Shown here in pieces: positions 17,761 to 25,952 of a stretch of DNA of 64,000 nt. The stretch's first letter is position 1; every line of letters starts with the position of its first letter. The position numbers and the translations under genes were made by a program. The DNA comes from TH5896 sp049578985 (lineage in GTDB: Archaea; Thermoproteota; Nitrososphaeria; Nitrososphaerales; Nitrososphaeraceae): contig JBAUMZ010000114.1 of assembly GCA_049578985.1 (NCBI GenBank), forward strand, positions 1-64,000, read 5' to 3'. The notes under the pieces are model-generated. The model was not told the origin of the DNA, ran no database searches, and saw nothing but the letters and a program-made list of their open reading frames with translations.

Positions 17761-18387
17761 ATGAATGATCATATTACGCATACACATACGCATCAGATGA
17801 GGATGTCTCAAAGATCATTTGAAGTACTAATAATTGACAATAATTCTCCGTTTACGTCTCACCTGATGGATATTGTCAGTGACCTTGGATATTCTTACGA
17901 CTACAAGCGATATTCAGAAATAAAGCTAGGGGAGCTTGGATTTGAGAGCTTGCCTTGGTTCAATAAGGTCATTTTGTCAGGGCGAAAGACTGGCAATTCA
18001 TACATTAACGCGGCCAATTCTACAATAGTCAGGTATTGTTATACTAGGAATATACCAATTTTAGGAATATGTTACGGGTGTCAGATAATTGCCTTAACCT
18101 TGGGGGGATCGCTAAGACGACTCGAAAAGCCAATGAAAGACTTCGATCAGGTGACCGTCAAAATGGATAATGCTCTCGTGTTCGGCAAGCAGAGGCTAAT
18201 GGTGTACAAAAGTCATAAATTTTGTGTTTCTAAGCTCCCTCCCTGTTTAGACTCTGCTGGAGAATCCCTGACATGCCCAAATGAGATCCTCTTACACAGA
18301 GAAAAACCGATTTTTGGAACCCAATTTCATCCAGAAATTAGTGGCGCGGATGGAAGAGGCATTTTGGCCAACTTCATGGCCCTGTAA
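17761..18387 (+). CDS. Class I glutamine amidotransferase (GMP synthase subunit A-like)
   Basis: This is a stand-alone glutaminase domain that would release ammonia for a partner synthetase. The triad is visible: Cys104 in GICYGCQIIAL, and His190 and Glu192 in GTQFHPEISG. Most archaeal GuaA glutaminase subunits have GICYGHQ, and here the residue after Gly is Cys, so it may be a paralogue. Residues 4-11 are His/Thr-rich (HITHTHTH); the real start may be a later Met (14 or 16). It is 12 nt after the FAH-family gene. No synthetase partner is adjacent. Confidence 0.75.
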   Translation: MNDHITHTHTHQMRMSQRSFEVLIIDNNSPFTSHLMDIVSDLGYSYDYKRYSEIKLGELGFESLPWFNKVILSGRKTGNSYINAANSTIVRYCYTRNIPILGICYGCQIIALTLGGSLRRLEKPMKDFDQVTVKMDNALVFGKQRLMVYKSHKFCVSKLPPCLDSAGESLTCPNEILLHREKPIFGTQFHPEISGADGRGILANFMAL

Positions 18388-18431
18388 GTCGACGATATGA
18401 TTTTTATTTCCTAAGTAAGTTATCCATCAAT

Positions 18432-19388
18432 GTGTATCCTAGGCCTGAAGAACATAGCCTAACTTTGCCGATTGTAGACTCCAGCTTAGACACACCGCAA
18501 TTGCCTCTGGTGTTAAACGTCTTAGCATTATACTGGGGAGAGGATCTCTCTTATTACATTACCGATGAGGCCAAAGAACAATACAAGGGTGTCAAAGGAT
18601 CGGTACTTATTGAAGGAATTGAACTCGCAGAAAAGAATGGCTTTCGATCGGTAATGTACAAAAGTAACATGAAAGACATCAAAAAGACGATCGATGAAGG
18701 GATACCAGTAATAACCATTCTTCCAGGAATCCACGACTTGGTTCAGCATGCCACGATAGTGTGTGGATACGAGCCTCAAGAGAGAAGAATTCTGACGTAT
18801 GTGCCGGAGCAAGACAAACAAGGTGCTGTTCCTGAGAAAAGATTTGAACAAGAGTGGGAGGAAGATGATACGACTTCGATCATATTGATACCATCAGATA
18901 TGTCAGAAATAGTCTCAAATAGGGATTTTAAGTTTCAAAATTCTAACCGTAGCTGCCTTGTCGCAGAAAGGTTAAGATTGAAAGGGGATATTGCCAAAGC
19001 CGTGGTGGAGCTGACCAGAGCCGTTGATACGGACAGCGATAATCCTCTAGCATGGTATGCCCTCGGATCAGTATATAGCGATCAAAAATCTGAGTCAGCT
19101 ATCGAGTGTTATATGAAGGCCATACAACTGAACAAACGATACTATCTAGCATACCGAGGGTTGGGAAACTACTACTTAAAAAATGAGGAATTTGATGCTG
19201 CCGATGAGTGGTATTCTATGGCAATTGACATAAATGCGGTAAGGTTTGGCCCAATCTACAAGAATCGGGCCCTTGCGAGGCTAAAATCGGGCAAGGGTTC
19301 AGTCAAGGAAGATTTGGAGAAATACCTGCACTATATGCCAGGGGCAACCGACTGTATTTCTATCCGGGAAGCAATCAAGGAACTTTAA
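18432..19388 (+). CDS. C39-like peptidase-fold protein with TPR repeats
   Basis: Residues 20-150 resemble C39-type cysteine-protease domains, with a helix around VLNVLALYWGED and the histidine segment HATIVCGYEP (His106). The catalytic cysteine expected in the first helix is missing: residues 22-28 are PQLPLVL. Residues 185-318 form about three TPR motifs, including NPLAWYALGSVYSDQ and AYRGLGNYYLKNEEFDAAD. No signal peptide is seen. This is probably a non-catalytic scaffold or peptide-binding protein (inference). Start is GTG at 18432 with a T-rich TATA-like stretch about 30 nt upstream. Confidence 0.65.
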   Translation: MYPRPEEHSLTLPIVDSSLDTPQLPLVLNVLALYWGEDLSYYITDEAKEQYKGVKGSVLIEGIELAEKNGFRSVMYKSNMKDIKKTIDEGIPVITILPGIHDLVQHATIVCGYEPQERRILTYVPEQDKQGAVPEKRFEQEWEEDDTTSIILIPSDMSEIVSNRDFKFQNSNRSCLVAERLRLKGDIAKAVVELTRAVDTDSDNPLAWYALGSVYSDQKSESAIECYMKAIQLNKRYYLAYRGLGNYYLKNEEFDAADEWYSMAIDINAVRFGPIYKNRALARLKSGKGSVKEDLEKYLHYMPGATDCISIREAIKEL

Positions 19389-19533
19389 TGCCTCTGAGCG
19401 CTCTTGGCTTAGACGTCTTTCCCGCGTTGGCTTGCAGGTATTCTTCTCTAACGCAGGGTTAAATTCTGACGAACGAACCATCCACCGTATCATTGTCAAA
19501 CTATAACTGCACAGAAGAACCCGAAGAATACCC

Positions 19534-19568
19534 TAAAATAAAATAAAATAAAACAAAATAAAATAAAA
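19534..19568. repeat. TAAAA pentanucleotide tandem repeat, likely U-rich terminator
   Basis: Seven TAAAA units with a single T to C change at 19554. It lies between two convergent genes. Read on the minus strand it gives TTTTA repeats starting 16 nt after the stop codon of the glycosyltransferase gene, which suits the T-rich terminators of archaea. A slippage-prone microsatellite is the other reading. Confidence 0.6.
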
Positions 19569-19583
19569 TTTTCCTTGAGAGTG

Positions 19584-20756
19584 CTATAGGTAGGGTTTTA
19601 CTTCCTTTAGGATGTTCTGAACACCATTCATCCCTCTGGCGATGCTCATGAGATGTGATATATTTCTACGATATTGCTCATCAACTATCAAAGTCATCAT
19701 AGCGTCTTTTATGGAGTCTAGAGTCAGTCTCTCTTGTCTCAACGAAATGCCGATTTTTAACTCTGAAACCTTATCAGAATTAGCCAGCTGTTCTCCATGA
19801 TTTTCTATTGGAATACACAAGAAAGGCTTTCCAAATTGAATGGACTGAGAAATTGACGCATGCCCTGCCCTTATCACTAGGGCATCGCATAGGGAAAATA
19901 GCTCATCCCTAATGGGACACCATTCAAAATACCAACCCGAATCGGAAATCCTTTGTGGAGAAGCATTGCCTCCAGGTCTGCCTTCCGAAACGACATATTG
20001 TATCGCTGGTTCGAGCTCCTTAAAGGCTCTCAAAACAAGATTTGTGAGAGGTCGCCGAGTAGGCTCGGGGCCGCTAATATGAAGAAAAATGAATGGCTTT
20101 TCGCTGCTTATGTTGAGCATTTGGCTTGCCTCTTCTAACCGTTCTGAGATTATGGTAGGACTGGGAGCTGTGAATCCTACATACTTTACCTTACCAGAGG
20201 TAGTGCTGACACTCCAGATGTTTTTTTCACTTATTGTCATTGGGGGAGGGAGGTCAGGTATCAATATCTTGTCCGCGAAAGACCAGAGAGCGCCTAGTAA
20301 TTGCCCATTAAGTTCTTCGTAAAGGCGAGCAATTCGTATCTTTCTCAAAGAAGGAGACAATAATAGCCTGATTTGATTTAGTATGACTATCGAAGGTATC
20401 CTAGAAGCTTTGGAAATTATCAAGGGAGAAAGTCGGGTATCTGAAATAACAAGATCTGGCCTAAATGCAGCGATATTTCTGATTTCTGCGTTCAACTGTC
20501 TTGAGAAATTCGAGAATTGATATGGCAGACTTGCAATGCTTTTTTTTATCGAGAAGGCGCCTTCAGAAGTCCAAGAAAGCTCGAGCGGTGGAACTTTTTC
20601 ACACCTAAATCCGCTGTGTATCAAGAAATCAGTTGCTTCCCCAAACGAAGAAAAAGATACTTCGTATCCTAATTCTCTGACCTGCTCTGCGAGCATCAAC
20701 ATTCTGCTTGCATGACCTAGTCCTACCCCATAAGGCGAGATGTAAATCCTTGACAA
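19584..20756 (-). CDS. GT-B fold glycosyltransferase (MurG/UGT-like)
   Basis: This is a predicted nucleotide-sugar-dependent glycosyltransferase. The N-terminal glycine-rich loop GVGLGHASRMLMLAEQ (about 11-26) and the C-terminal donor-site segment VIRAGHASISQSIQFGKP followed by PIENHGEQLANS match the GT28/GT1 clans. Length 390 is normal and no membrane segment is seen. Start is TTG at 20756. The acceptor (lipid, protein or small molecule) cannot be told from sequence. It stands alone; the next gene upstream on the same strand is AMMECR1. Confidence 0.82.
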   Translation of the reverse strand: MSRIYISPYGVGLGHASRMLMLAEQVRELGYEVSFSSFGEATDFLIHSGFRCEKVPPLELSWTSEGAFSIKKSIASLPYQFSNFSRQLNAEIRNIAAFRPDLVISDTRLSPLIISKASRIPSIVILNQIRLLLSPSLRKIRIARLYEELNGQLLGALWSFADKILIPDLPPPMTISEKNIWSVSTTSGKVKYVGFTAPSPTIISERLEEASQMLNISSEKPFIFLHISGPEPTRRPLTNLVLRAFKELEPAIQYVVSEGRPGGNASPQRISDSGWYFEWCPIRDELFSLCDALVIRAGHASISQSIQFGKPFLCIPIENHGEQLANSDKVSELKIGISLRQERLTLDSIKDAMMTLIVDEQYRRNISHLMSIARGMNGVQNILKEVKPYL

Positions 20757-20839
20757 GAATTCTGAATCAGTTCCAAGGCAGCAAAAATTCAGATTTCAAC
20801 TGTTGCAGACACAATCTCAAATGTTCGAGTACACATCGA

Positions 20840-21457
20840 CTATTCAAAAGTTCGATCAGCTACTCTATAAATTCTGCCTCTGGGCTTGGACTCGCTGTAT
20901 ATGGCGCAACTAAATTTGTATATTTTAACATCATGGTTCATCCACATGTCCGAAGTCAATCCTGCCTTATAACACAAATGTCTGAGATATTCATCAACAG
21001 TCCAGTTAAATTCTACAGCAACCTGAGGCAGTAGCAGTGATGAGTATTCACCCCAGCTTAACATTAGTCCATCAACTCCGATCTTTACCACATCTAGATA
21101 GTCGACAGGGTTGGCAACATTGATCAATTCAGGACGGTTCAAGACACTTACCTCAAAGGTCAGCGTACCAAGCTCTTCCTCCGAGATAGGTCTAAATCTC
21201 GGATCCTGCGTAGCAGCCGCAACAGCGGCTGCCTCTAATGATGAATAGAACTCACCTCTTGGTAGAGGAAATCCAACACAACCTCTCAAGGTATTTCCAC
21301 CGGCCGAGAAGCTGTGAATGGATACAAATACACCGGCTTGTACATTAGACTGAACAGAATGTCGCAACTTGGGACCCTTATCGCTAAATAGTCTTTCAAC
21401 AGAATCGCGGGCGACTCTAACTAATAGCTGACCTTCTTCATGAGTTAAAGGTATCAT
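20840..21457 (-). CDS. AMMECR1 domain protein
   Basis: A conserved archaeal and eukaryotic protein of unknown biochemical role, fused or linked to MEMO and radical SAM genes in many genomes. It carries the hallmark segment LRGCVGFPLPRGEF and the LTFEVSVLNRPELI and WTVDEYLRHLCYKAGL regions. Two starts are possible: TTG at 21466, or ATG at 21457. The ATG is chosen because the TATA-like sequence around 21474-21482 would place transcription start close to it. The MEMO homologue of the window is 10 kb away. Confidence 0.9.
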   Translation of the reverse strand: MIPLTHEEGQLLVRVARDSVERLFSDKGPKLRHSVQSNVQAGVFVSIHSFSAGGNTLRGCVGFPLPRGEFYSSLEAAAVAAATQDPRFRPISEEELGTLTFEVSVLNRPELINVANPVDYLDVVKIGVDGLMLSWGEYSSLLLPQVAVEFNWTVDEYLRHLCYKAGLTSDMWMNHDVKIYKFSCAIYSESKPRGRIYRVADRTFE

Positions 21458-21521
21458 GTATAGCAACGATTAGTATTTGGACATGAATCCAATACTGACG
21501 GAGGTCATCAAAAGACTTGTT

Positions 21522-22532
21522 TCAATCGACTGAGCCGTTCTCTCCATATATAAGTCTCATCTCTTCAAATGTCAATTTTTCTCCATCAGACATTTTCTTA
21601 AGAGCGGCTTCTTTAAGAATATTCCACCTATCTTGATTCTCCTTACTACGCTTACCTTTTTCCTGAAAGGCAACATACCTCTCCTTTCCCTCGCCTCGTG
21701 GATATCTTCTGGCTCTCTGCTCGGAAGATGTCCTAGTTCTCTTGAATTGAATCGCATTTAGTTGAGTATCAACCATCTCTAATTTCGCATCAGCTTCTCT
21801 TACATTCCTGATGTTCTTACGACGGTCTTCATACAAGCTTTCCCTAAGATTTAGCAACTCGTCTAGCTCTGACTTTATTTTTCCAATGCCTTCGCCCAGC
21901 TCAGATTTCTGATCAAATAATTTGTTCATTTTGTTCTTTAGGACATCGTACTGAATCGAAATGGTTCTATACCTATCCTCTTTTTTGTGAATTGCTTTCA
22001 AGGAGTATAGTTTGGTTGCAACTTCTTTTGACTTCAAAACCAGTCTACGTTCCTCATCCTTCGAAAGCTTCTTTGTCTGAATATCGCGCTCAATTTGATC
22101 AAGTTGGTTATTCAAATTTACCAGATCATATCTATCTTTTTTTGAACGCGACGGTGACGCCTTTTGATCAAGTGATTTCATCTGTGCCCGTGCAGCCACG
22201 AGAGCATTCTTTAATTCGGTAAACTGGCCAAATTCCGCGTCTTTTTGTTCGTTTACCACCTTTAATTTTGCTCTCAAATCATCCAGATGGATGCGTTCAT
22301 CATCTATGAGTTTCTTTGTATCGTCTATCTTCTTATTGAGGCTTTCAATGGTTTCTTCGCCGATCTTCTTCTCCTCAAGAAGGGTTTTCTTGAAATCTTG
22401 CAAGGTTCTGAAGTTGGAATCTGATGCGGGTTGCCTAGACGACGGACCCTCTTCCCTATTCCTTGTCTGGGCAGTGGTAGTAGCTGCCGACTTTGCAGAA
22501 CCACCGCTCTTATTACTATGTTGGTCGCGCAT
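21522..22532 (-). CDS. Archaeal coiled-coil protein (COG1340-like)
   Basis: The protein is 336 residues if started at ATG 22532. It is almost wholly alpha-helical coiled coil, with dense heptad patterns of Leu, Lys and Glu from about residue 45 to 285, after a Ser/Thr/Ala-rich N-terminus. It ends in a basic region and a short helix, GEKLTFEEMRLIYG. This resembles the uncharacterised archaeal coiled-coil family COG1340. An upstream TTG at 22562 is in frame, but the strong TATA element at 22562-22575 would put transcription start near 22541, downstream of it. Function unknown. Confidence 0.75.
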   Translation of the reverse strand: MRDQHSNKSGGSAKSAATTTAQTRNREEGPSSRQPASDSNFRTLQDFKKTLLEEKKIGEETIESLNKKIDDTKKLIDDERIHLDDLRAKLKVVNEQKDAEFGQFTELKNALVAARAQMKSLDQKASPSRSKKDRYDLVNLNNQLDQIERDIQTKKLSKDEERRLVLKSKEVATKLYSLKAIHKKEDRYRTISIQYDVLKNKMNKLFDQKSELGEGIGKIKSELDELLNLRESLYEDRRKNIRNVREADAKLEMVDTQLNAIQFKRTRTSSEQRARRYPRGEGKERYVAFQEKGKRSKENQDRWNILKEAALKKMSDGEKLTFEEMRLIYGENGSVD

Positions 22533-22561
22533 CACGTCGCTTGACGATTGTAATATCACCA

Positions 22562-22575
22562 AAAATATATTTTTT
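22562..22575 (-). promoter_or_regulatory. TATA box of the coiled-coil protein gene
   Basis: On the minus strand this reads AAAAATATATTTTT, a strong TATA element. Counting about 26 nt from its centre gives a transcription start near 22541, just before the ATG at 22532. That position decides the start codon chosen for the gene. Confidence 0.5.
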
Positions 22576-22669
22576 TTGATCCCATTGACTATTTAATTCT
22601 TGCCAACCGAGACTATTTGATCCCTACATGTTTATATCAGATAACATTCAATAAAAATTAGAATAAGGA

Positions 22670-23065
22670 ATGGAAGATTTTGAGAAGAACTACCCAGACT
22701 TTGACTGGAAAAACCTTCCTGCGTATAAACATCCTCTAGGGAAAGATTGTCCATGTCCTAAGCACGAATATATCAGGGAACAAATTAATGTAGCGAAAAA
22801 CCTAAACACCTCTTCCAGAGATGGAGGGCATCAATCGAGGCAGAAAGCTCAGGTTACATTAAAGTTTTGTCCTGATCATTACGATGTTTACTTTAAAGAG
22901 GTTATTCCCTCCATGCCAATGAAATACAAAATCATGACTAAAATTGCATTAAAGATTGGAGCTGTTGTCATTCAAAAGATTCCGTACATGCTGTCTGATC
23001 AGTGTTTCTACTGCCGCTTCGGCTCAGGAGGATTTGACAAAAAGACTGAATTACCACCTATCTGA
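22670..23065 (+). CDS. Uncharacterised Cys/His-rich protein
   Basis: A 131-residue protein of unknown function. It has three cysteine groups: CPCPKH near residue 27, CPDHYD near residue 67 and CFYC near residue 112, which together could bind one or two zinc ions or an Fe-S cluster (inference). The segment between is amphipathic with a hydrophobic helix around 88-105. A TATA-like TTTATATC at 22631-22638 and an AAGGA just before the ATG support the start. The codon pattern is like that of its neighbours. Confidence 0.6.
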   Translation: MEDFEKNYPDFDWKNLPAYKHPLGKDCPCPKHEYIREQINVAKNLNTSSRDGGHQSRQKAQVTLKFCPDHYDVYFKEVIPSMPMKYKIMTKIALKIGAVVIQKIPYMLSDQCFYCRFGSGGFDKKTELPPI

Positions 23066-23118
23066 CAGAATCTGTTTTGCCTATTGTACTTTTCGTCTAA
23101 TATATGGATTCTTTCCAA

Positions 23119-23811
23119 TCAAGATTTCAACAGGTTCATAAATGTATTAGCTCTGTTTGAGCTAAACCCCAAGGCTAAAATGTTTCTCAAGATGATGTAG
23201 AGATATGGGCACGACTTGCCCATTTCTTTTTCATAAGCATTGATGAATGTGTCGTGAATTAGGCGATATTGGGATCCCCCCAGGTCCATAATGCTGGCCA
23301 AGAAGCTTGCAATATCCATACTCCTAGAAAAAGCGGAATCATCCCTCATAATAAAACTCAAATCAGTTCTGACTAGCTGTCTTTGACTGTTTATAAGGTA
23401 GTTTTCCGCCTTATTATCTAGAAAAACTAATTTGGCATTGTGAAGTCGAGCCGTGAAAATACCTGCTTTGCCTGCCAACAATGGATCACCTTTATTCTCA
23501 AAAAGGGAATATAGATTACCCCCGTCAATAAATTCTTCTATTAAAATTTTATGGCTAATATACAAGAGAGTGGGACTAAGGATTTCTAACTTCCTCAGCA
23601 TTCCTCTCATAACGATGCCCTCATTCTGCAATAGCATTGCTCCAAGAGGATGTGGGGAGCTGGGATGCAGTAATAGCACAGACGTCAGCACGTAAGCAAA
23701 TACTAGGATGAAATCTCTAAGGCCCTTGCTTTGCTTGTTGGTTTTTATAACTACTTTACGACCTTCATATTCGCCTTGCCGAACATGCCTTTGCCAATTC
23801 ACAAAATACAA
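23119..23811 (-). CDS. Protein-kinase-like protein with hydrophobic insert
   Basis: Reduced protein-kinase fold, nearest in style to Bud32/RIO atypical kinases. Visible landmarks are the ATP-site Lys23 in VVIK, a possible helix-C Glu in LLQNEGIVMRGML, the hinge-like IEEFIDGGNLYSL, the catalytic loop FLDNKAEN with Asp132, Lys134 and Asn137, and the metal Asp150 in RTDLSF in place of DFG. Residues 34-50 are a hydrophobic, possibly membrane-associated insert not typical of kinases. Start is TTG at 23811, 27 nt from a shared TATA element. It could phosphorylate a protein or a small molecule; the substrate is unknown. Confidence 0.65.
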   Translation of the reverse strand: MYFVNWQRHVRQGEYEGRKVVIKTNKQSKGLRDFILVFAYVLTSVLLLHPSSPHPLGAMLLQNEGIVMRGMLRKLEILSPTLLYISHKILIEEFIDGGNLYSLFENKGDPLLAGKAGIFTARLHNAKLVFLDNKAENYLINSQRQLVRTDLSFIMRDDSAFSRSMDIASFLASIMDLGGSQYRLIHDTFINAYEKEMGKSCPYLYIILRNILALGFSSNRANTFMNLLKS

Positions 23812-23837
23812 CTACTACCATATGATTGAAATGTAAC

Positions 23838-23850
23838 TATAAGCTTTATA
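23838..23850. promoter_or_regulatory. Bidirectional TATA element between divergent genes
   Basis: The near-palindrome TATAAGCTTTATA reads as a TATA box on both strands. It is 27 nt from the TTG start of the kinase-like gene (23811) and 31 nt from the GTG start of the methyltransferase gene (23881). It therefore could drive both as leaderless transcripts, with promoter choice being mutually exclusive. Confidence 0.5.
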
Positions 23851-23880
23851 CGCAAGAAATATACATTATGAGCCAAGCTA

Positions 23881-24558
23881 GTGCATTCAGGATTACATAG
23901 TGCGAAGGACTTTTTTACTGAACAAAATGCCAATACATACGACCAGATCGTGCGATACGCCACAATTGGCAGAGATAAGCACTGGAAGAAAAACATTCTG
24001 GCCAAGATCCAAGGAGATACCATACTAGACCTCGCCTCCGGTACGGGAATCTTGAGTGAAATGATCAGAAATCGCAATGGCACATCAGAAGTATTAGGTT
24101 TGGATCTCTCATTTGATTACGTCAAGATTTCCAAGAACATTAGGAAGAGTCGAACCGTGGTCAATGCAAACGCAGAAATGTTGCCTTTTAGAAATAGAAG
24201 TTGTGACTGTATAGTATCTTCATACTTGGCAAAGTATGTAGATATCGACAAATTGGTAAGTGAAATTAGTAGAGTAATAACTCCAAATGGGATTGTTGTA
24301 TTTCATGATTTTTCATATCCTAGCAATAAGATCATTAGAATTGTCTGGAAATTACATTTCAAGTTGTTGTGCGCAGTAGGCTTAATTATAACTTCGTGGA
24401 GACACGTTTTTTCAGAACTTGATCAGATGATTGAGAATTCCAAATGGTATGAGGAAACACTTGAAGCGCTAAGAACTCATGGCTTTGTCGAAATCAGTTC
24501 CATGAACTTCACATTCGGTACCTCGAGAATGATTGTTGCCAAGAAGACAGAAGAATGA
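23881..24558 (+). CDS. SAM-dependent methyltransferase (UbiE/MenG-like class I)
   Basis: This is a class I methyltransferase with motif I ILDLASGTGILSEMI (about 48-62), VLGLDLSFDYVKIS, and an acidic/aromatic region NAEMLPFRNRSCDCIVSSY characteristic of the UbiE/COQ5 superfamily. A hydrophobic stretch at about 155-175 (LLCAVGLIITSW) suggests a membrane-bound or lipid-like substrate such as a quinone precursor (inference). Length 225 is normal. Start is GTG at 23881. Its stop overlaps the ATG of the next membrane-protein gene by ATGA. Confidence 0.75.
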   Translation: MHSGLHSAKDFFTEQNANTYDQIVRYATIGRDKHWKKNILAKIQGDTILDLASGTGILSEMIRNRNGTSEVLGLDLSFDYVKISKNIRKSRTVVNANAEMLPFRNRSCDCIVSSYLAKYVDIDKLVSEISRVITPNGIVVFHDFSYPSNKIIRIVWKLHFKLLCAVGLIITSWRHVFSELDQMIENSKWYEETLEALRTHGFVEISSMNFTFGTSRMIVAKKTEE

Positions 24559-25262
24559 GTAAGGAAGACACTCACCGCCTGAACGAATGGTTCGTGCCAA
24601 AGTTCGGTCCCATCCAGTTCAGGATAGCAATAGGAATTTTATTTTTGCCATATACTGCAATGTGTATATCGTTTGTTTTACTAGGCTCGCTAGTTTCTCA
24701 TTCAATCCATTGGGATCGGGTGTTAGCTATAATTCTTATCTACTTTTTTGCTTTGGGAATCGGCGCTCACTTTGCTGATAGCATTGGTTCACGGAAGAAG
24801 CCATGGGGAGGAGAAATTAGTATACATGCATCGTGGATCATTCTGGCAATGTCTCTCTCGGGCGCTTACTTAATTGGCATTTATTATATTATTTATTTTG
24901 TGCCACTGCTTTCAGTCGTGGCAGTTGCAGAAGGTTTTTTTCTGTTTGCATATAATTTCGAGAAATTTGGGGGTCGTTTCCACACAGATTTTTGGTTTGT
25001 GATAGCATGGGGCTCCCTTCCAGTCATGGCGGGGGTCATGATGCAGACTAATACAATTACCCTTGAATCGATACTCGTGGCGACTGTTGCTGGTGTCATT
25101 AGCTACGTTGAAATTAGTCTTTCGAGGCCCTACAAGGTCCTCAAAAGTAGCAATGTTCAAAATGGTTCTGTTGGCACGTTAGAAAGGTATCTAAAAATAA
25201 TTAGCTTCGGCACTCTAATTACTGCCATGCTATCCCTAGCATTACGTATAATTCTCGGCTGA
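24555..25262 (+). CDS. Multi-pass membrane protein of unknown function
   Basis: A 235-residue protein with about seven membrane helices (roughly 20-48, 52-74, 86-108, 112-135, 145-163, 170-190 and 212-233). A conserved-looking loop, FADSIGSRKKPWGGEIS, follows helix 2. The Asp-rich motifs of UbiA prenyltransferases are not present, although topology and context recall that superfamily. It is translationally coupled to the methyltransferase by an ATGA overlap. I do not recognise the family. Confidence 0.6.
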   Translation: MSKEDTHRLNEWFVPKFGPIQFRIAIGILFLPYTAMCISFVLLGSLVSHSIHWDRVLAIILIYFFALGIGAHFADSIGSRKKPWGGEISIHASWIILAMSLSGAYLIGIYYIIYFVPLLSVVAVAEGFFLFAYNFEKFGGRFHTDFWFVIAWGSLPVMAGVMMQTNTITLESILVATVAGVISYVEISLSRPYKVLKSSNVQNGSVGTLERYLKIISFGTLITAMLSLALRIILG

Positions 25263-25313
25263 GGAATGTTCCGAAGCACACTTTTTTAATTATGTCTAGT
25301 CTATTCAAAAGAA

Positions 25314-25823
25314 TTGAAAAGAAAAAGGCTTGCTACTGAAAGAGACAATTTGTCAACATTGCATAAGGCACTAGTCAAAACAGAGGCGGAGTTAGGACGC
25401 AAAATTCCTTCACTCTTATTAATTGTTATCATACAAAATGGTGTTTTGGAAAGTATTCTCCAGCTACTGGTTCGAAATGCTATCGAGGTTATTGTACTCA
25501 GTCAGAGACAGTCTGGCTCGGTGTTGTATCGCAAGATTTGTGTTAGAAAGAAACTTGATGGGGCAGTCGTTATGAACGCTGAATCAAAAATCGAGACTAA
25601 AAACCTTCCAACTGTGTTACTTGATAGAATATTTGAAGGAGAAAAGGGGATTGGTAGCTTGATCGAAAATCTAAGAATCGAAACCTTTCGACATATCAAG
25701 AATATAGGATTCGATCGAAAGCAAAGGGCAATATACAGAATTTATGACATTTACATTAGAAAACATCTGGCTATTACCATAAAGGAGTACTTTCCGATAG
25801 ACCTCCCCCTATGGAATTCATGA
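25314..25823 (+). CDS. Possible chorismate lyase-like (DUF98) protein
   Basis: A 169-residue protein. Its order of features resembles chorismate-lyase-like proteins: a helix ending in NGVLESILQLL, a strand IEVIVLSQRQ, YRKICVRKK, then VVMNAESKI and a C-terminal GIGSLIENLRIETFRHIKNI. If correct it would make 4-hydroxybenzoate or a related compound from chorismate. That is interesting beside a UbiE-like methyltransferase, but the assignment is by pattern only. Start is TTG at 25314, supported by a TATA element TTTTTTAATTAT at 25282-25293. Otherwise a conserved hypothetical. Confidence 0.45.
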   Translation: MKRKRLATERDNLSTLHKALVKTEAELGRKIPSLLLIVIIQNGVLESILQLLVRNAIEVIVLSQRQSGSVLYRKICVRKKLDGAVVMNAESKIETKNLPTVLLDRIFEGEKGIGSLIENLRIETFRHIKNIGFDRKQRAIYRIYDIYIRKHLAITIKEYFPIDLPLWNS

Positions 25824-25952
25824 TAAGAAGTACAATGAACTCAAGTATAACATGTGCCTGTAGTCACTCATTTCGAAAATAGCTCAGTCTTTCTCATTTG
25901 TTTTCTGAAATAATTTTTCATCCTCATTCATTTGATTTCTCCAATCTTTGGG

